From NCBI GenBank assembly GCA_016191245.1, contig JACPOY010000013.1, positions 1 through 64,000 of the forward strand: 64,000 nucleotides of DNA. The letters run 5' to 3'. This DNA comes from Gammaproteobacteria bacterium (lineage in GTDB: Bacteria; Pseudomonadota; Gammaproteobacteria; Berkiellales; Berkiellaceae). Shown here piece after piece: positions 47,940-58,964 of this stretch. The notes under the pieces were generated by a model. That model was given only the letters and a program-made list of their open reading frames with translations. It made no database searches and was not told where the DNA came from. The stretch's first letter is position 1. The number at the start of each line of letters is the position of its first letter. The position numbers and the translations under genes are program-made.

Positions 47940-48209
47940 TTAATGCTGGCTTTGAGCCAATTGTTCTTGTGCATGTTTTAATTTGGTTTCTAGCCATTTA
48001 TTTTTGGCCTTTAATTTTATAATCCCAAATCCCATTAAAAATATACTCATCACTACGCCAATTGCCAAACAGATAAGCAATACAGCTGCTAACGGAATTT
48101 GTTTTGTACCAACTAAATAATTAAGCTCAACAACTTGAGCATTCAATGCTGCAAAAGCAATCCCTACGATGATGAGTAGGAGAGTTAACAACGCCCCAAT
48201 AATTCTCAC
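47940..48209 (-). CDS. lapA: lipopolysaccharide assembly protein LapA
   Basis: 89 residues, DUF1049: two membrane helices, with FAALNAQVVELNYLVGTKQIPLAAVLL and a coiled C-terminus. Partner of LapB. The ihfB gene that many gammaproteobacteria have between rpsA and lapA is absent here. Confidence 0.92.
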   Translation of the reverse strand: MRIIGALLTLLLIIVGIAFAALNAQVVELNYLVGTKQIPLAAVLLICLAIGVVMSIFLMGFGIIKLKAKNKWLETKLKHAQEQLAQSQH

Positions 48210-48242
48210 ATCACCCTCCTTCCATGTTGTTAATTAAATGGA

Positions 48243-48279
48243 TAAAAAAAAACGGTGTGAGCATGACGCTGACACCGTT
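48243..48279 (-). terminator. terminator of rpsA
   Basis: AACGGTGT (48251-48258) pairs with ACACCGTT (48272-48279) and is followed on the minus strand by a long T-run (48244-48252). Confidence 0.85.
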
Positions 48280-48302
48280 TTATTCTACAGAAAAAAGAGC
48301 AG

Positions 48303-50012
48303 CTATTCTTCGTCTTTATCACCGCGCATATGCTCTTTAAGCAAGTCGCCCAAAGTAGTAGCGCCAGATGTCTCACCTGATTTTGAGTAATCACGTAATG
48401 CATCAGCTTCTTCTTGGGAGTCTTTTGCTTTAACCGATAGCAAGATGGTGCGGTTCTTACGATCGACGCCAACAAATTTGGCTTCAATATCTTCACCAAC
48501 CGTTAATACTGAACGAGCATCTTCTACTCTATCACGTGCCAACTCAGATGAACGCAAGTAGCCTTCCACACCTTCAGCTAAAAGGACTTTTGCACCTTTA
48601 GCATCAACTTCAGCTATCTTACCAACAACAATCGTACCTTTAGCGTGTTCAGCTAAGTAATTGGAGTAAGGATCAGCATGCAGCTGTTTAACGCCTAATG
48701 AAATTCTTTCACGTTCAGGATCAACGGAAAGTACAACGGCTTCAACTTCATCACCTTTTTTGTAGGTAAGAACTGCTTCTTCGCCTGGGGTATTCCAAGA
48801 AATATCTGATAAGTGCACGAGGCCATCGATGCCACCATCAAGACCAATGAAGATCCCGAAATCAGTGATGGATTTAATTTTACCAACAATCTTGTCACCT
48901 TTGTTATGAGTTGCAGCAAAGGCATCCCAAGGTGAAGCTTTACATTGTTTCAAGCCTAAAGAAATTCGACGACGTTCTTCATCAATATCAAGAACCATCA
49001 CTTCAACTTCTTCGCCTGGTGAAACAATCTTAGAAGGATGAACGTTACGATTTGTCCAATCCATTTCGGATACGTGGACTAAACCTTCAATTCCTGCCTC
49101 TAGTTCAACAAAGCAACCATAATCAGCAATATTCGTGACGCGTCCAACGACTCGTGTACCTTCTGGGTAACGACGAGCAACACCAACCCATGGATCTTCA
49201 CCTAATTGTTTCAAGCCTAAGGAAACGCGCATACGTTCTCTGTCGAAACGTAATACTTTCACTTGCATTTCTTGGCCTACAGTTAAGACTTCACTTGGAT
49301 GCTTAACACGTTTCCACGCGATATCGGTAATATGTAACAAGCCATCGATACCACCCAAATCAACAAATGCACCATAATCAGTGAGGTTTTTCACAACACC
49401 GGTGATCAATTGACCTTCTTGTAAACCTTCTAACAATGAATCGCGTTCTTGTGTATTTTCTGATTCAACAACAGCACGACGTGAAACAACAACGTTATTT
49501 CTCTTTTGATCTAATTTAATAACTTTGAAATCAAGCTCTCTGCCTTCTAATGCACTCATGTCACGTACTGGACGTACATCAACTAATGAGCCAGGTAAGA
49601 ACGCTCGAATGGTATTAATATCAACGGTAAAACCACCTTTGACTTTGCCGTAGATAATACCTTTAACCACTTTGCTTTCTTGAAATGCTTTATCCAATAC
49701 TTTCCACGCTTCTTGGCGTTTTGCTTTTTGTCTGGAAAGTCTGGTTTCACCCCAACCATCTTCAATCGCTTCCAAGGCAACAGGAATACTGTCACCGACA
49801 GCAATTTCAAGATTGCCATCTTTATCTAAAAATTCTTCTGCACGAACATACCCTTCTGATTTAAAGGGAGTATCGATTGTCACAATACCTGTTTCATGAT
49901 TGATAGAAAGTACGACACCATCAAATATCGTGCCTGGTACCATTTCAAATTGAGACAAGTTTTCTTCTAAAAGTTGAGCAAAGCTCTCGGTAGTGGTTGG
50001 AATAGCATTCAT
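48303..50012 (-). CDS. rpsA: 30S ribosomal protein S1
   Basis: 569 residues with six S1 RNA-binding repeats ([68 protein letters not shown] and others). Captures mRNA on the ribosome. Acidic end. Start ATG 50012. Confidence 0.97.
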   Translation of the reverse strand: MNAIPTTTESFAQLLEENLSQFEMVPGTIFDGVVLSINHETGIVTIDTPFKSEGYVRAEEFLDKDGNLEIAVGDSIPVALEAIEDGWGETRLSRQKAKRQEAWKVLDKAFQESKVVKGIIYGKVKGGFTVDINTIRAFLPGSLVDVRPVRDMSALEGRELDFKVIKLDQKRNNVVVSRRAVVESENTQERDSLLEGLQEGQLITGVVKNLTDYGAFVDLGGIDGLLHITDIAWKRVKHPSEVLTVGQEMQVKVLRFDRERMRVSLGLKQLGEDPWVGVARRYPEGTRVVGRVTNIADYGCFVELEAGIEGLVHVSEMDWTNRNVHPSKIVSPGEEVEVMVLDIDEERRRISLGLKQCKASPWDAFAATHNKGDKIVGKIKSITDFGIFIGLDGGIDGLVHLSDISWNTPGEEAVLTYKKGDEVEAVVLSVDPERERISLGVKQLHADPYSNYLAEHAKGTIVVGKIAEVDAKGAKVLLAEGVEGYLRSSELARDRVEDARSVLTVGEDIEAKFVGVDRKNRTILLSVKAKDSQEEADALRDYSKSGETSGATTLGDLLKEHMRGDKDEE

Positions 50013-50088
50013 TAGTTTAGTCCTTTGACGCCTATTAAAGTCAAAAAGGCAGCGTCAAATTGGTTAAGGTTAATATTTATCATTCCAT

Positions 50089-50769
50089 TTAAGTAATGAA
50101 ATGACGCTTTTTCGCTTCCGCTAAGACCATCTGAAAGACTTCTTGAATAGACATGGAAGTTGAATCGATAACATAGGCATCTTTGGCCGCAACCAAAGGC
50201 GCAATTGCTCGCTCCCTATCTCGCTTGTCACGTTCAGAAATCTCAGCAAAAAGGTCATCAAGGCTAACATCTATGCCCTGTTCTTTCAACTGCGCCTGCC
50301 TACGAATAGCCCTGATTTTGGCAGAAGCATCGAGAAATACTTTTAAATCTGCATCTGGAAAAACGACTGTCCCCATATCACGCCCATCGGCGACCAATCC
50401 TGGGAGCTCAGAAAAAGCTCGTTGCCTTTCTAAAAGGGCGGTCCTGACCGCAGGAATGGCAGCGACTTTTGAGGCAGCATTCCCACATTCTTCGGTGCGA
50501 ATGGCTAATGTGACATCTTGTCCTTCTAATAGAATTCGCATGGGTTCATGTTCAAAGGTAACGTCTAAATGTAATCCCAGCACTTCCAGCGCTTGATGGT
50601 TATCCAGCGCCACTGCATGTCTTATCGCAGCCAGAGCTAGCACTCGATAAAGCGCCCCACTATCAAGAAAATGCCACTTCAAAGCATGTGCTAATTGACG
50701 ACTTAACGTGCCTTTACCTGAACCACTCGGCCCATCCACAGTGATCACAGGAACCTTTCTTTGCATCAT
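50089..50769 (-). CDS. cmk: cytidylate kinase
   Basis: Phosphorylates CMP and d[23 protein letters not shown] is the P-loop at the N-terminus, then [14 protein letters not shown] and the lid region [14 protein letters not shown]. 226 residues from ATG 50769, 6 bases after GAGGG; the longer frame runs into aroA. Two bases separate it from the aroA stop. Confidence 0.94.
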   Translation of the reverse strand: MMQRKVPVITVDGPSGSGKGTLSRQLAHALKWHFLDSGALYRVLALAAIRHAVALDNHQALEVLGLHLDVTFEHEPMRILLEGQDVTLAIRTEECGNAASKVAAIPAVRTALLERQRAFSELPGLVADGRDMGTVVFPDADLKVFLDASAKIRAIRRQAQLKEQGIDVSLDDLFAEISERDKRDRERAIAPLVAAKDAYVIDSTSMSIQEVFQMVLAEAKKRHFIT

Positions 50770-50771
50770 TT

Positions 50772-52085
50772 CTAACCCTCTGCATGCTGATAAATTGTTA
50801 ACCCAAGATGCTGGGCTAAGGTACAAAAATTGGGAAATGAGGTCGCAATATTGTCACAATCGCGGATAATAATCGAATCATTTGCTATCAGACTGGCCAT
50901 TGCAAAGGCCATCGCAACTCGATGATCACCTTCACTTTCCACTACGCCTCCCTTTAAAAGGGAACCTTGGATCAGCACCCCATCTTCATCTTCCTCAATA
51001 TCTGCACCCAGTGCTTTTAACCCTTTTGCCATCACTTGAATACGATCAGTTTCTTTCAATCTTAATTCATCCAATCCATGAATGAGCGTTTTTCCTGATG
51101 CAGCAAGAGCCGCTACAAAAATAACTGGAAATTCATCAATAGCACTCACCACCCATTCTGTTGGGATAGTAATGCCACTGAGCTTGCCACCCTTAACTTC
51201 AATATCACCAACAGGTTCACCACAAATTTCTCTTTGATTCAAAATATCAATTTGCGCCCCCATCATTCTTAAGATATGGATAATGCCAATTCTGCGAGGA
51301 TTTACTCCAACTGAACGTAAAATGACATGTGAATCAGGTATCATCGCCGCACCGGCTATAAAAAAAGCCGCAGAAGAAATATCTCCTGGTATGTTTAATT
51401 CACGTGCCTTTAGTGATGAAGGAAAAAGCGTTATTTTATTACGCTCAATGTCGATATAAGCACCAAATGCATGCATCATTCTCTCTGTATGATCACGACT
51501 GGCACCATTTTCTATCAAGATTGTTTTGTTATTTGAAAATAATCCGGCCAGCAAAAGACATGACTTCACCTGAGCACTGGCAACAGGCAAAGTATATTCA
51601 ATCCCTTGCAAATGAGAATTTCCGATAATATGTAATGGCGCACATATTTTCTCATTGCGCTCTTGACCGTAGAGGGTTGCCCCCATTTTTTGTAAAGGTC
51701 GGACAATACGTTCCATAGGACGATTTTGTAAAGAATTATCGCCAATTAAGTGTGATTCAAAAGGAAGACCGGCAAGTACCCCGGCTAGTAATCGCATGCT
51801 TGTTCCAGAATTGCCACAATTTATTGGAGAATGTGAGGGTGTAAACCCATGCAATCCTACGCCCTGCACACAATATGAACCAGGAGATAATTTATCAATC
51901 ACAACGCCTAATTGACACATGGCTTGTAAAGTCGCAAAACAGTCTTTGGCTTCTAAAAAGCCATGGATGTACGTTTTACCTTCACTGAGTGCCCCAAGAA
52001 TTATCGCGCGATGCGAGATTGATTTGTCACCAGGAACTTGCACTTCACCTTGTAGCAAACTCCGTGGATTAACGGTCAGATCCAT
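50772..52085 (-). CDS. aroA: 3-phosphoshikimate 1-carboxyvinyltransferase (EPSP synthase)
   Basis: Shikimate pathway. 437 residues: [52 protein letters not shown] and [17 protein letters not shown] with an Ala-containing loop resembles class II enzymes; this is only a hint. Co-transcribed with cmk and rpsA. Confidence 0.95.
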   Translation of the reverse strand: MDLTVNPRSLLQGEVQVPGDKSISHRAIILGALSEGKTYIHGFLEAKDCFATLQAMCQLGVVIDKLSPGSYCVQGVGLHGFTPSHSPINCGNSGTSMRLLAGVLAGLPFESHLIGDNSLQNRPMERIVRPLQKMGATLYGQERNEKICAPLHIIGNSHLQGIEYTLPVASAQVKSCLLLAGLFSNNKTILIENGASRDHTERMMHAFGAYIDIERNKITLFPSSLKARELNIPGDISSAAFFIAGAAMIPDSHVILRSVGVNPRRIGIIHILRMMGAQIDILNQREICGEPVGDIEVKGGKLSGITIPTEWVVSAIDEFPVIFVAALAASGKTLIHGLDELRLKETDRIQVMAKGLKALGADIEEDEDGVLIQGSLLKGGVVESEGDHRVAMAFAMASLIANDSIIIRDCDNIATSFPNFCTLAQHLGLTIYQHAEG

Positions 52086-52102
52086 TAGTTTGCTCTTTGC
52101 CC

Positions 52103-52179
52103 GTCATTGCGAGCGTAGCGAAGCAATCCAGATCTTCTTAAAACTTGTTGATGGATTGCTTCACTACGCTCGCAATGAC
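52103..52179. repeat. palindromic repeat of the CATTGCGAGCGnAGCGAAGCAAT family
   Basis: 27-bp inverted arms (52103-52129 and 52153-52179, 25 or 26 pairs) around a 23-base loop, between serC and aroA. This repeat core is widespread in bacterial genomes. Confidence 0.85.
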
Positions 52180-52184
52180 AGAAA

Positions 52185-53306
52185 TTAGCCATGTTTTTTC
52201 TGAAAATCTTGCATAAAATTGACTAAAGCATTCACGCCTTGCATTGGCATTGCATTATAAACACTGGCTCTAATGCCCCCAACAATCTTATGGCCTTTAA
52301 GTTGTTTCAATCCGAGGCTATGCGCTTGTTGAATAAATTGCGATTCTAAAGTCTCATTAGGTAATCGAAATGGAATGTTAATTCTTGAGCGATGTTGTTT
52401 GTTTACCGGATTATGATAAAAATCACTGCTATCAATAACATCATATATAAGAGAAGATTTTTGCTCACAAAGACGCTTCAGTGCTTCACAGTCACCCAAA
52501 GTTTGAGTCCACTTTACCATTAATCCCAAAACATACCAGCAAAACATGGGTGGTGTATTAAACAACGATTGTGATTGGTGGTAAATCGAATAATCTAGCA
52601 TGGAAGGCGTCATCGGGTGCGCTTTGCCTAGCAGCTCTTTACGCACAATCACTACCGTGATACCTGCAATTCCTAAATTCTTTTGCGCGCTGGCATAAAT
52701 CAAACCATACTGATTAAAATCAATTGGCTTGGTAAGAATATTCGAGGTCATATCAGCAATGAGCCATTTATTCTGACGCTTTGGTGCTGTGTGAAATTCT
52801 AACCCTTGAATGGTTTCATTATCGGTATAATGAAAATAAAGACCTTTTTCACTATATGACCATTCTTTTTCATCCGGGATCCGGGTATAACCATTGCTTT
52901 TTGCTGATGCAACTTCGTTCGGCTTACAATATTTTTTTGCCTCGTTAAAGGCCATTTCAGACCAGACACCTGTATCTAAATAATCAGCCGTTTGTGCTTG
53001 ATCGAGTAAATTTAACGGAACAGCTGAAAATTGACTTCGTGCACCGCCATGCATAAATAAAACGGCAAAGTCATCAGGTATGCGTAGAAGATGTCGTAAA
53101 TCGGCCTCAATAGTTTGCGCCAAATCCATAAATGCTGGCAAACGATGACTGATTTCCATGATAGACATTCCGTCATACCAATCTGGAATGTCTTCACGGA
53201 TTTGCGTCAATACTTGTTCAGGTAGACAAGCCGGTCCCGCACCAAAATTATAAGTTTTTTGTTCGTTACTCGTTTTCGTCTTCTGGTTCATCTTCTGGCT
53301 CGTCAT
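52185..53306 (-). CDS. serC: phosphoserine aminotransferase
   Basis: Serine and pyridoxal synthesis. [42 protein letters not shown] with the PLP Lys, and [10 protein letters not shown]. The start ATG 53306 has AGAGG 6 bases upstream, which lies inside the gyrA end, so the genes overlap by 41 bases and are coupled. Confidence 0.93.
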   Translation of the reverse strand: MTSQKMNQKTKTSNEQKTYNFGAGPACLPEQVLTQIREDIPDWYDGMSIMEISHRLPAFMDLAQTIEADLRHLLRIPDDFAVLFMHGGARSQFSAVPLNLLDQAQTADYLDTGVWSEMAFNEAKKYCKPNEVASAKSNGYTRIPDEKEWSYSEKGLYFHYTDNETIQGLEFHTAPKRQNKWLIADMTSNILTKPIDFNQYGLIYASAQKNLGIAGITVVIVRKELLGKAHPMTPSMLDYSIYHQSQSLFNTPPMFCWYVLGLMVKWTQTLGDCEALKRLCEQKSSLIYDVIDSSDFYHNPVNKQHRSRINIPFRLPNETLESQFIQQAHSLGLKQLKGHKIVGGIRASVYNAMPMQGVNALVNFMQDFQKKHG

Positions 53307-55929
53307 CCATTTCCTCTTCTTCTTCAATCTCATCTTCATCAGATTCATCTAATGGAATGATGGGCCGAGAAGAAGCAACCTCTGCGGTTGTTTCGACATC
53401 TATTTCTTGTTCTTCTATTCTTTGCAAACCAACTAGTTTTTCATTATTGCTTAATTGAATTAAGGTAACGCCTTGGGTATTTCTTCCCACTATCGAGATT
53501 TCATCAACCCGTGTACGAACCAATGTTCCACCGTTGGTAATCAACATGATTTCATCATTGTCTTCAACTTGTACCGCACCAACAACAGCACCATTGCGCT
53601 CTGTCGTTTGGATTGAAATAACGCCTTGGCCACCACGTCCTTTGATTGGGAACTCTGATATAGCTGTACGTTTACCAAAACCATTTTCTGTTGCAGTGAG
53701 AATGGAACAAGCTTCGCTTTTTACCACAATCAATGAAATGACACGTTGGCCTTCTTGTAATTTAATACCACGAACACCTCGAGCAGTACGGCCCATACAT
53801 CTAATTGCTTTCTCCTGGAATCGTGTCACTTTACCTGCGTTGGTAAATAACATGACATCGCGATTACCATCTGTGGTTTCTACCCCAACAAGTTGGTCAT
53901 TATCATCAAGACCAATAGCAATGATGCCTGAGCTACGTGGACGTGAGAAATTACTAATAGCTACTTTTTTCACGACCCCTTGTGCTGTTGCCATAAAAAT
54001 ATAGCTAGCGTCAGAATAATCACGTAATGGTAAAATTGCGCTGATTCTCTCGTCTTGTGCCAATGGCAATAGATTAACAATAGGTTTACCGCGAGAATTT
54101 CTCGATCCTAATGGAAGTTGATAGACCTTCAACCAATAAACCTTACCCAGGCTTGAAAAACATAAAATTGTATCGTGGGTATTAGCAATAAGTAGTTGAT
54201 CGACAAAATCTTCATCTTTTACTGCCGTCGCTGCTTTTCCACGTCCGCCGCGGTGTTGTGCTTGGTAAGCATCAAGAGGCTGCGTTTTGACATAACCTTG
54301 ATATGACAAAGTAACGACGCGGATTTCTTCGGATATCAGATCTTCATTTGTTAAATCGAGCTGGTTGGCAAGAATTTCTGTACGACGTTCATCGCCAAAT
54401 TGATCTCTGGATTCAATTAATTCTTCACGAATAACCTGCATGAGCCTTGCTGGATTGACTAAAATTTCTATCAGCGCTTTGATTTCTTCTAAAATCGACT
54501 CATATTCTTGGTAGATTTTATCTTGTTCTAAACCAGTTAAGCGATGCAATCTTAAATCTAAAATTGCTTGTGCTTGTATTGCTGATAAATGATAAGTTTG
54601 TCCAATCAAACCAAGACCAGGAGACAGTGTTTCGGGTTTGGACGCATCACTACCTGCTTTTTCAAGCATCGCGAGCACAAGCCCGGCTGGCCATCCTTTT
54701 GCTAATAACTGATCTTTCGCTTCACCTGGTGTTTTTGAAGCCTTAATTAAAGCAATAATTTCATCGACATTCGCTAAAGCAACACTCAAGCCTTCTAAAA
54801 TATGCGCTCTTTCTCTGGCTTTGCGTAATTCAAACGTGGTTCGACGATTCACCACCACACGTCGGTGGCGAATAAACGCTTCTAAAATTTGTTTTAAATT
54901 TAAGGTTTTGGGCTGGCCATCCACCAAGGCGACCATGTTAATACCAAACACGCTTTGCATTGCGGTTTGCGTATATAAATTATTAATAATGACATCTGCG
55001 ATTTCATTGCGTTTTAATTCAATGACAACTCGCATACCGTCTTTATCGGATTCGTCTCTTAAATTAGAGATCCCTTCTATCTTCTTATCTTTGACTAACT
55101 CGGCTATTTTCTCGATTAATCTTGCCTTGTTAACTTGATAGGGAAGCTCAGTAATGATAATGGCTTGTCTGCCATCTTCTTCTTCGATATTGGTTCTTGC
55201 TCGAACATAAATTCGACCTCGACCCGTTCGATAAGCATCTATAATCCCTGAGCGTCCATTAATCATTGCCGCCGTTGGGAAATCAGGACCTGGGATATGA
55301 TGAATTAACTCATCAATGGTCATATCAGGATTATCTATTAGAGCAAGACAGCCTGCTATTACTTCTTTTAAGTTATGTGGAGGAATATTAGTTGCCATAC
55401 CAACAGCAATACCGGAAGTTCCGTTTACTAATAGATTTGGTACGCGAGTAGGTAAAACGGTTGGCGCAAATTCTGTTTCATCATAGTTTGGCGCAAAATC
55501 GACCGTTTCTTTATCTAAATCCTTTAATAACTCATGCGCAAATTTAGACATACGGACTTCGGTATATCGCATTGCAGCGGCGGAATCCCCGTCCACGGAA
55601 CCGAAGTTACCTTGCCCATCGACCAATAAGTAACGCATTGAAAAAGGCTGCGCCATTCGAACGATGGTATCGTATACGGCGGTATCGCCATGGGGATGGT
55701 ATTTACCGATAACATCACCGACAACACGTGCCGATTTTTTATAGGGCTTGTTCCAATCATTGCCCAATTCTGCCATTGCAAATAGTACGCGCCGATGCAC
55801 GGGTTTTAACCCATCACGCACATCAGGTAAGGCACGCCCAACTATGACACTCATCGCATAGTCAAGATATGACTGCTTGAGTTCATCTTCGATATTAACC
55901 GGATGTATTTCTTTTGCCAGATCAGTCAC
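53266..55929 (-). CDS. gyrA: DNA gyrase subunit A
   Basis: 887 residues. Catalytic Tyr122 in AAMRYTEVR. The quinolone-determining region is [13 protein letters not shown] with Thr83 and Asp87 in E. coli numbering; Thr at 83 is a natural residue in several genera, so resistance is not implied. Six beta-pinwheel blades follow, with GQGV/GARG-type boxes such as GRGGQGVI, and a Glu/Asp-rich C-terminal tail longer than usual. Confidence 0.97.
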   Translation of the reverse strand: MTDLAKEIHPVNIEDELKQSYLDYAMSVIVGRALPDVRDGLKPVHRRVLFAMAELGNDWNKPYKKSARVVGDVIGKYHPHGDTAVYDTIVRMAQPFSMRYLLVDGQGNFGSVDGDSAAAMRYTEVRMSKFAHELLKDLDKETVDFAPNYDETEFAPTVLPTRVPNLLVNGTSGIAVGMATNIPPHNLKEVIAGCLALIDNPDMTIDELIHHIPGPDFPTAAMINGRSGIIDAYRTGRGRIYVRARTNIEEEDGRQAIIITELPYQVNKARLIEKIAELVKDKKIEGISNLRDESDKDGMRVVIELKRNEIADVIINNLYTQTAMQSVFGINMVALVDGQPKTLNLKQILEAFIRHRRVVVNRRTTFELRKARERAHILEGLSVALANVDEIIALIKASKTPGEAKDQLLAKGWPAGLVLAMLEKAGSDASKPETLSPGLGLIGQTYHLSAIQAQAILDLRLHRLTGLEQDKIYQEYESILEEIKALIEILVNPARLMQVIREELIESRDQFGDERRTEILANQLDLTNEDLISEEIRVVTLSYQGYVKTQPLDAYQAQHRGGRGKAATAVKDEDFVDQLLIANTHDTILCFSSLGKVYWLKVYQLPLGSRNSRGKPIVNLLPLAQDERISAILPLRDYSDASYIFMATAQGVVKKVAISNFSRPRSSGIIAIGLDDNDQLVGVETTDGNRDVMLFTNAGKVTRFQEKAIRCMGRTARGVRGIKLQEGQRVISLIVVKSEACSILTATENGFGKRTAISEFPIKGRGGQGVISIQTTERNGAVVGAVQVEDNDEIMLITNGGTLVRTRVDEISIVGRNTQGVTLIQLSNNEKLVGLQRIEEQEIDVETTAEVASSRPIIPLDESDEDEIEEEEEMDDEPEDEPEDENE

Positions 55930-56049
55930 GGACCACGGCTCCTTTGTTAGCTATTAAACTACAATCCAAGGATAAGCTTTTTCTGGTGTATTTATGTCGC
56001 AATATTGTAGCATAGGCGGGCATAGTCTCACAGCAATAGTGGAAACCCC

Positions 56050-56751
56050 TTGAACGTTGATCCCCAGGAAATAGAAAAATTTGATGATATGGCCCTTGAT
56101 TGGTGGAATAAAGAAGGCCAATGCAAGCCATTGCATGATTTGAACCCTCTACGCCTCGGTTTTATTCAAACCCATAGCACGCTAGCCAATCATGAAATTC
56201 TGGATGTTGGCTGTGGTGGTGGCATCCTAACTGAAGCCTTAGCACAGTTTAGCCCCTTTGTCTGGGGTATCGATCAATCCACAAAAGCGTTGGAAGTTGC
56301 GAATGAGCATGCCAAAGGGCTTAAACATCCCCCTCGCTATGAACTAGAAACCGTCGAAAATTTAAGTAAGCTTTACCCTGGACGATTTGATGTCCTCACC
56401 TGCATGGAATTGCTTGAACATGTCCCTGATCCTATTTCAGTCATCAGCGCATGTGCAACACTCTTAAAACCTGGCGGCCAACTTTTTTTCTCTACACTCA
56501 ATCGCACACCAAAGGCTTTTTTATATGCCATAGTTGGTGCCGAATATATGATGAAATTGTTACCCCACGGGACCCATGACTATGAGCGGTTTATCAGGCC
56601 AAGTGAGCTTGCCAAGTGGTCAAGAAACCAAAAACTTTCATTAAAACATTTGAAAGGAATAAGCTATAGACTACTTAATAAGACTTATCATTTATCTGAT
56701 GATGTCTCTGTTAACTATATTATGCACCTAGAAAAGGATGCGGACTCATGA
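56050..56751 (+). CDS. ubiG: ubiquinone biosynthesis O-methyltransferase
   Basis: 233 residues, SAM methyltransferase with EILDVGCGGGILTEALA, the front motif FDDMALDWWNKEG and MELLEHVPDP. Acts twice in ubiquinone synthesis. Start TTG 56050 is the only site consistent with the family length; its ribosome-binding site is weak. Overlaps the next gene by 4 bases (ATGA). Confidence 0.93.
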   Translation: MNVDPQEIEKFDDMALDWWNKEGQCKPLHDLNPLRLGFIQTHSTLANHEILDVGCGGGILTEALAQFSPFVWGIDQSTKALEVANEHAKGLKHPPRYELETVENLSKLYPGRFDVLTCMELLEHVPDPISVISACATLLKPGGQLFFSTLNRTPKAFLYAIVGAEYMMKLLPHGTHDYERFIRPSELAKWSRNQKLSLKHLKGISYRLLNKTYHLSDDVSVNYIMHLEKDADS

Positions 56752-57401
56752 TTGCCTGTTCGGCCGTACTTTTTGATTTAGACGGTACCTTACTAGATAC
56801 TGCACCGGAATTCTCATATTGCTTAAATACCTTATTACGAGAAGAAGGTAGAGAAGAAATCCGCATAGAGGGACTGCGAGGGGTGGTTTCTCATGGTGCG
56901 AGAAGAATGCTGCAGTTCGGATTTAAGTTGAACGAACAAGATCCCTATCTTCAAGAATTATTACCCCGCTTTCTATCGCTCTACCAACAAAATATTGGCT
57001 CACAAACACAACTCTTCAACGGGATAGCTCAAGTTCTAGAAGAACTCCTTACTAAAAATATTGCTTGGGGTATCGTGACCAATAAGCCCCAGATATATAC
57101 CCTGCCCTTGGTAAAAATGTTTGAACCGCTCACACGTGCCGCTTGTGTTGTTTCTGGAGATCGAATTCAAAAGCCTTCTCCTGCCCCATTATTACAAGCT
57201 TGCCATGAATTGGATGTTACTCCTAAAGACTGTTGGTACATAGGCGATGCCCAAACCGATGTGATTGCATCACACCGTGCCGGCATGCGGTCATTGGTTG
57301 CAAACTATGGGTACATTCCTTTGGGTGAAAACTCTTCAACCTGGGGGGCTGATAAATATGTTGAATATCCTGCCCAAATCCCTCAATTTATACTTGCGTA
57401 A
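56748..57401 (+). CDS. mupP: HAD phosphatase, MupP/phosphoglycolate phosphatase type
   Basis: 217 residues. LFDLDGTLLDTA is the HAD nucleophile motif, TNKP the second, and KPSPAPL plus IGDAQTDVIASHRAGM the third and fourth. In pseudomonads the gene between ubiG and yciK is MupP (N-acetylmuramate 6-phosphate phosphatase in peptidoglycan recycling). The order here, ubiG then this then (later) yciK, supports the same name; phosphoglycolate phosphatase is the alternative. Confidence 0.8.
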   Translation: MIACSAVLFDLDGTLLDTAPEFSYCLNTLLREEGREEIRIEGLRGVVSHGARRMLQFGFKLNEQDPYLQELLPRFLSLYQQNIGSQTQLFNGIAQVLEELLTKNIAWGIVTNKPQIYTLPLVKMFEPLTRAACVVSGDRIQKPSPAPLLQACHELDVTPKDCWYIGDAQTDVIASHRAGMRSLVANYGYIPLGENSSTWGADKYVEYPAQIPQFILA

Positions 57402-57570
57402 GCGCTAACCCATCCTATACTTAAGAGAATTCTCTTCAAAATAGCTTTTGTTTTCATTTATATGCAGATATCTCTCACAAGCCTTTCAGTTCCTTACTAT
57501 CACCCTTACTTCAAATTTCAATCCAGAATACATCTTATCGAATTGATAAAAACGATACTCTTCACTTATA

Positions 57571-57694
57571 TACACGAACCAATTTGGTTTTAGGCTAGGC
57601 GACGAGTCTTTCGAGAAACAGGAGTGTACATCCTAGTACATGACTGTTTTGAGAAAGCGAAGGCAACAAAGCCTAAAGGTAAATTGGGATGTGT
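57571..57694. repeat. large imperfect palindrome, about 124 bp
   Basis: Outer arms ACACGAACCAATTT and AAATTGGGATGTGT, then ..TTTTAGGCT with AGCCTAAA.., and an inner pair CTTTCGAGAAACAG with CTGTTTTGAGAAAG, so it can fold over most of its length. It accounts for most of the gene-free 57402-57735. Confidence 0.6.
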
Positions 57695-57735
57695 AGTGAA
57701 AGGGTACCTCAGCAAGGATAGCAACCGAGGGTATC

Positions 57736-57924
57736 ATGTCTAATTCCAAAATAATGAAAATGGGTCGCGATGCGACAATCTCCCCTAACATGATGTTATT
57801 GCATTTAAGATGGCAGCAAATCAGATTAGAACTCCTACAACAAGCTTCTCAACAATCCAGCTTGCCTGAGAGCACCTCATCAAATCACATAGAAGAACAT
57901 AAAAAAGGTTATATCGCCGCCTAA
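57736..57924 (+). CDS. small hypothetical protein between two palindromes
   Basis: 62 residues, ATG 57736 with GAGGG 5 bases upstream. MSNSKIMKMGRDATISPNMM start, then a helical middle LRWQQIRLELLQQASQQS, and a basic end. No family. It sits between two long palindromic elements, so it may be part of a repeat unit. Confidence 0.4.
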   Translation: MSNSKIMKMGRDATISPNMMLLHLRWQQIRLELLQQASQQSSLPESTSSNHIEEHKKGYIAA

Positions 57925-57941
57925 TAATCTAACCGACTAAA

Positions 57942-58086
57942 TATACTCGAAGCATTTTAGTTTTCCCCGTAGGCTCCTTCTACGCTCAGAAGCTACGCAG
58001 GACAAGTAGGCGGCAAGAAGCAAGCAACCTTGCACCATAGCTATAGCGACGGCGGAAACGCCTAAAATTAAAATGGAAAGAGTATA
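57942..58086. repeat. second large palindromic repeat, about 145 bp
   Basis: Terminal TATACTC and GAGTATA. The arms continue as CATTTTAGTTTT and AAAATTAAAATG. The middle is GC-richer than its surroundings (GGCGGCAAGAAGCAAGCAACC...GCGACGGCGGAAACGCC). Most like a dispersed palindromic element or MITE. Confidence 0.6.
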
Positions 58087-58142
58087 GGGGAAACGTTACA
58101 ATTCAAGACCTTTTATTAAATAGATTACTCTGAAACCTCGTC

Positions 58143-58946
58143 ATGACTTCGTCTCACCTAAAAGCAAAATCCACCCCAAGAGGTTCAAGCTTCTATTATT
58201 TGAAAGTTTTTTCACCCCAAGTGCATCATCACGCATTAAATATAGTTTGTGCTTTTTACCAAGAAATGAAAGTCATTGTAGAGAATGTCACTGAACCACA
58301 AGTCGCTAAAGCAAAGCTCACTTGGTGGACACAAGAAATAAGTCGACTGTTTGCTCATCAACCCCAACATCCACTATCTCAAAGCCTATTGCCAATTGTT
58401 CAACAATACCATTTGAACGAACAAGATTTTCAACAGATTATTGCGCAAATGATTCATGATGTTGATCATCATCATTTTACCCATCATGATGAACTCATCC
58501 AATATTGCGAAAATAGTGGCGGCATTCTTTGTGGATTGATGTGTCACATTTTGTCTTTTGGGAATACGATAACGAAAAATTTCACTCAATATCTTGGCGT
58601 TGCTATGCAGCTCATCTTATTAATCCGAAATTTCGGAAAAGATATATCGCATGGAAAAATGTATTTACCTTTACAGGAAGAAATCTATCATCCTTCCATC
58701 AATCAAGAAAAATTATCTCTCGCGCTATCAGAATATGCCCAAATGGCACGACATGCTTATAAAACAGCGATAGCGTCTTTGAATAAATATAATCATCGCT
58801 CTGTACTGGGCATCGTTGTCTTGGCAAATATTTATATGACACTCCTTGATGAGATGGAACGAGATAACTTTCATGTCCTTAAACAAAAATATTGCTTAAC
58901 ACCTATTCGTAAATATTGGATAGGTTGGCGCACACGTTTTCTTTAA
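58143..58946 (+). CDS. squalene/phytoene synthase-like protein
   Basis: 267 residues of the trans-isoprenyl synthase fold: RGSSFYYLKVFSP, the first helix AFYQEMKVIVENVTEP where the usual DxxxD is degenerate, KLTWWTQEI, and the second motif RNFGKDISHGKMYLP. The degenerate first motif resembles NDUFAF6-type members that are not synthases, so hopanoid or carotenoid synthesis is not certain. Lies between mupP and yciK with the palindromes upstream. Confidence 0.75.
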   Translation: MTSSHLKAKSTPRGSSFYYLKVFSPQVHHHALNIVCAFYQEMKVIVENVTEPQVAKAKLTWWTQEISRLFAHQPQHPLSQSLLPIVQQYHLNEQDFQQIIAQMIHDVDHHHFTHHDELIQYCENSGGILCGLMCHILSFGNTITKNFTQYLGVAMQLILLIRNFGKDISHGKMYLPLQEEIYHPSINQEKLSLALSEYAQMARHAYKTAIASLNKYNHRSVLGIVVLANIYMTLLDEMERDNFHVLKQKYCLTPIRKYWIGWRTRFL

Positions 58947-58964
58947 CATATAACAGGTACTCTG

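Noticed and set aside
48230..48499. Minus-strand frame over the rpsA end
   Set aside because: Overlaps the end of rpsA and its terminator; residue pattern not protein-like.
55730..55760. gyrA Thr83 as a sign of quinolone resistance
   Set aside because: Thr at this position is natural in several genera, and Asp87 is unchanged.
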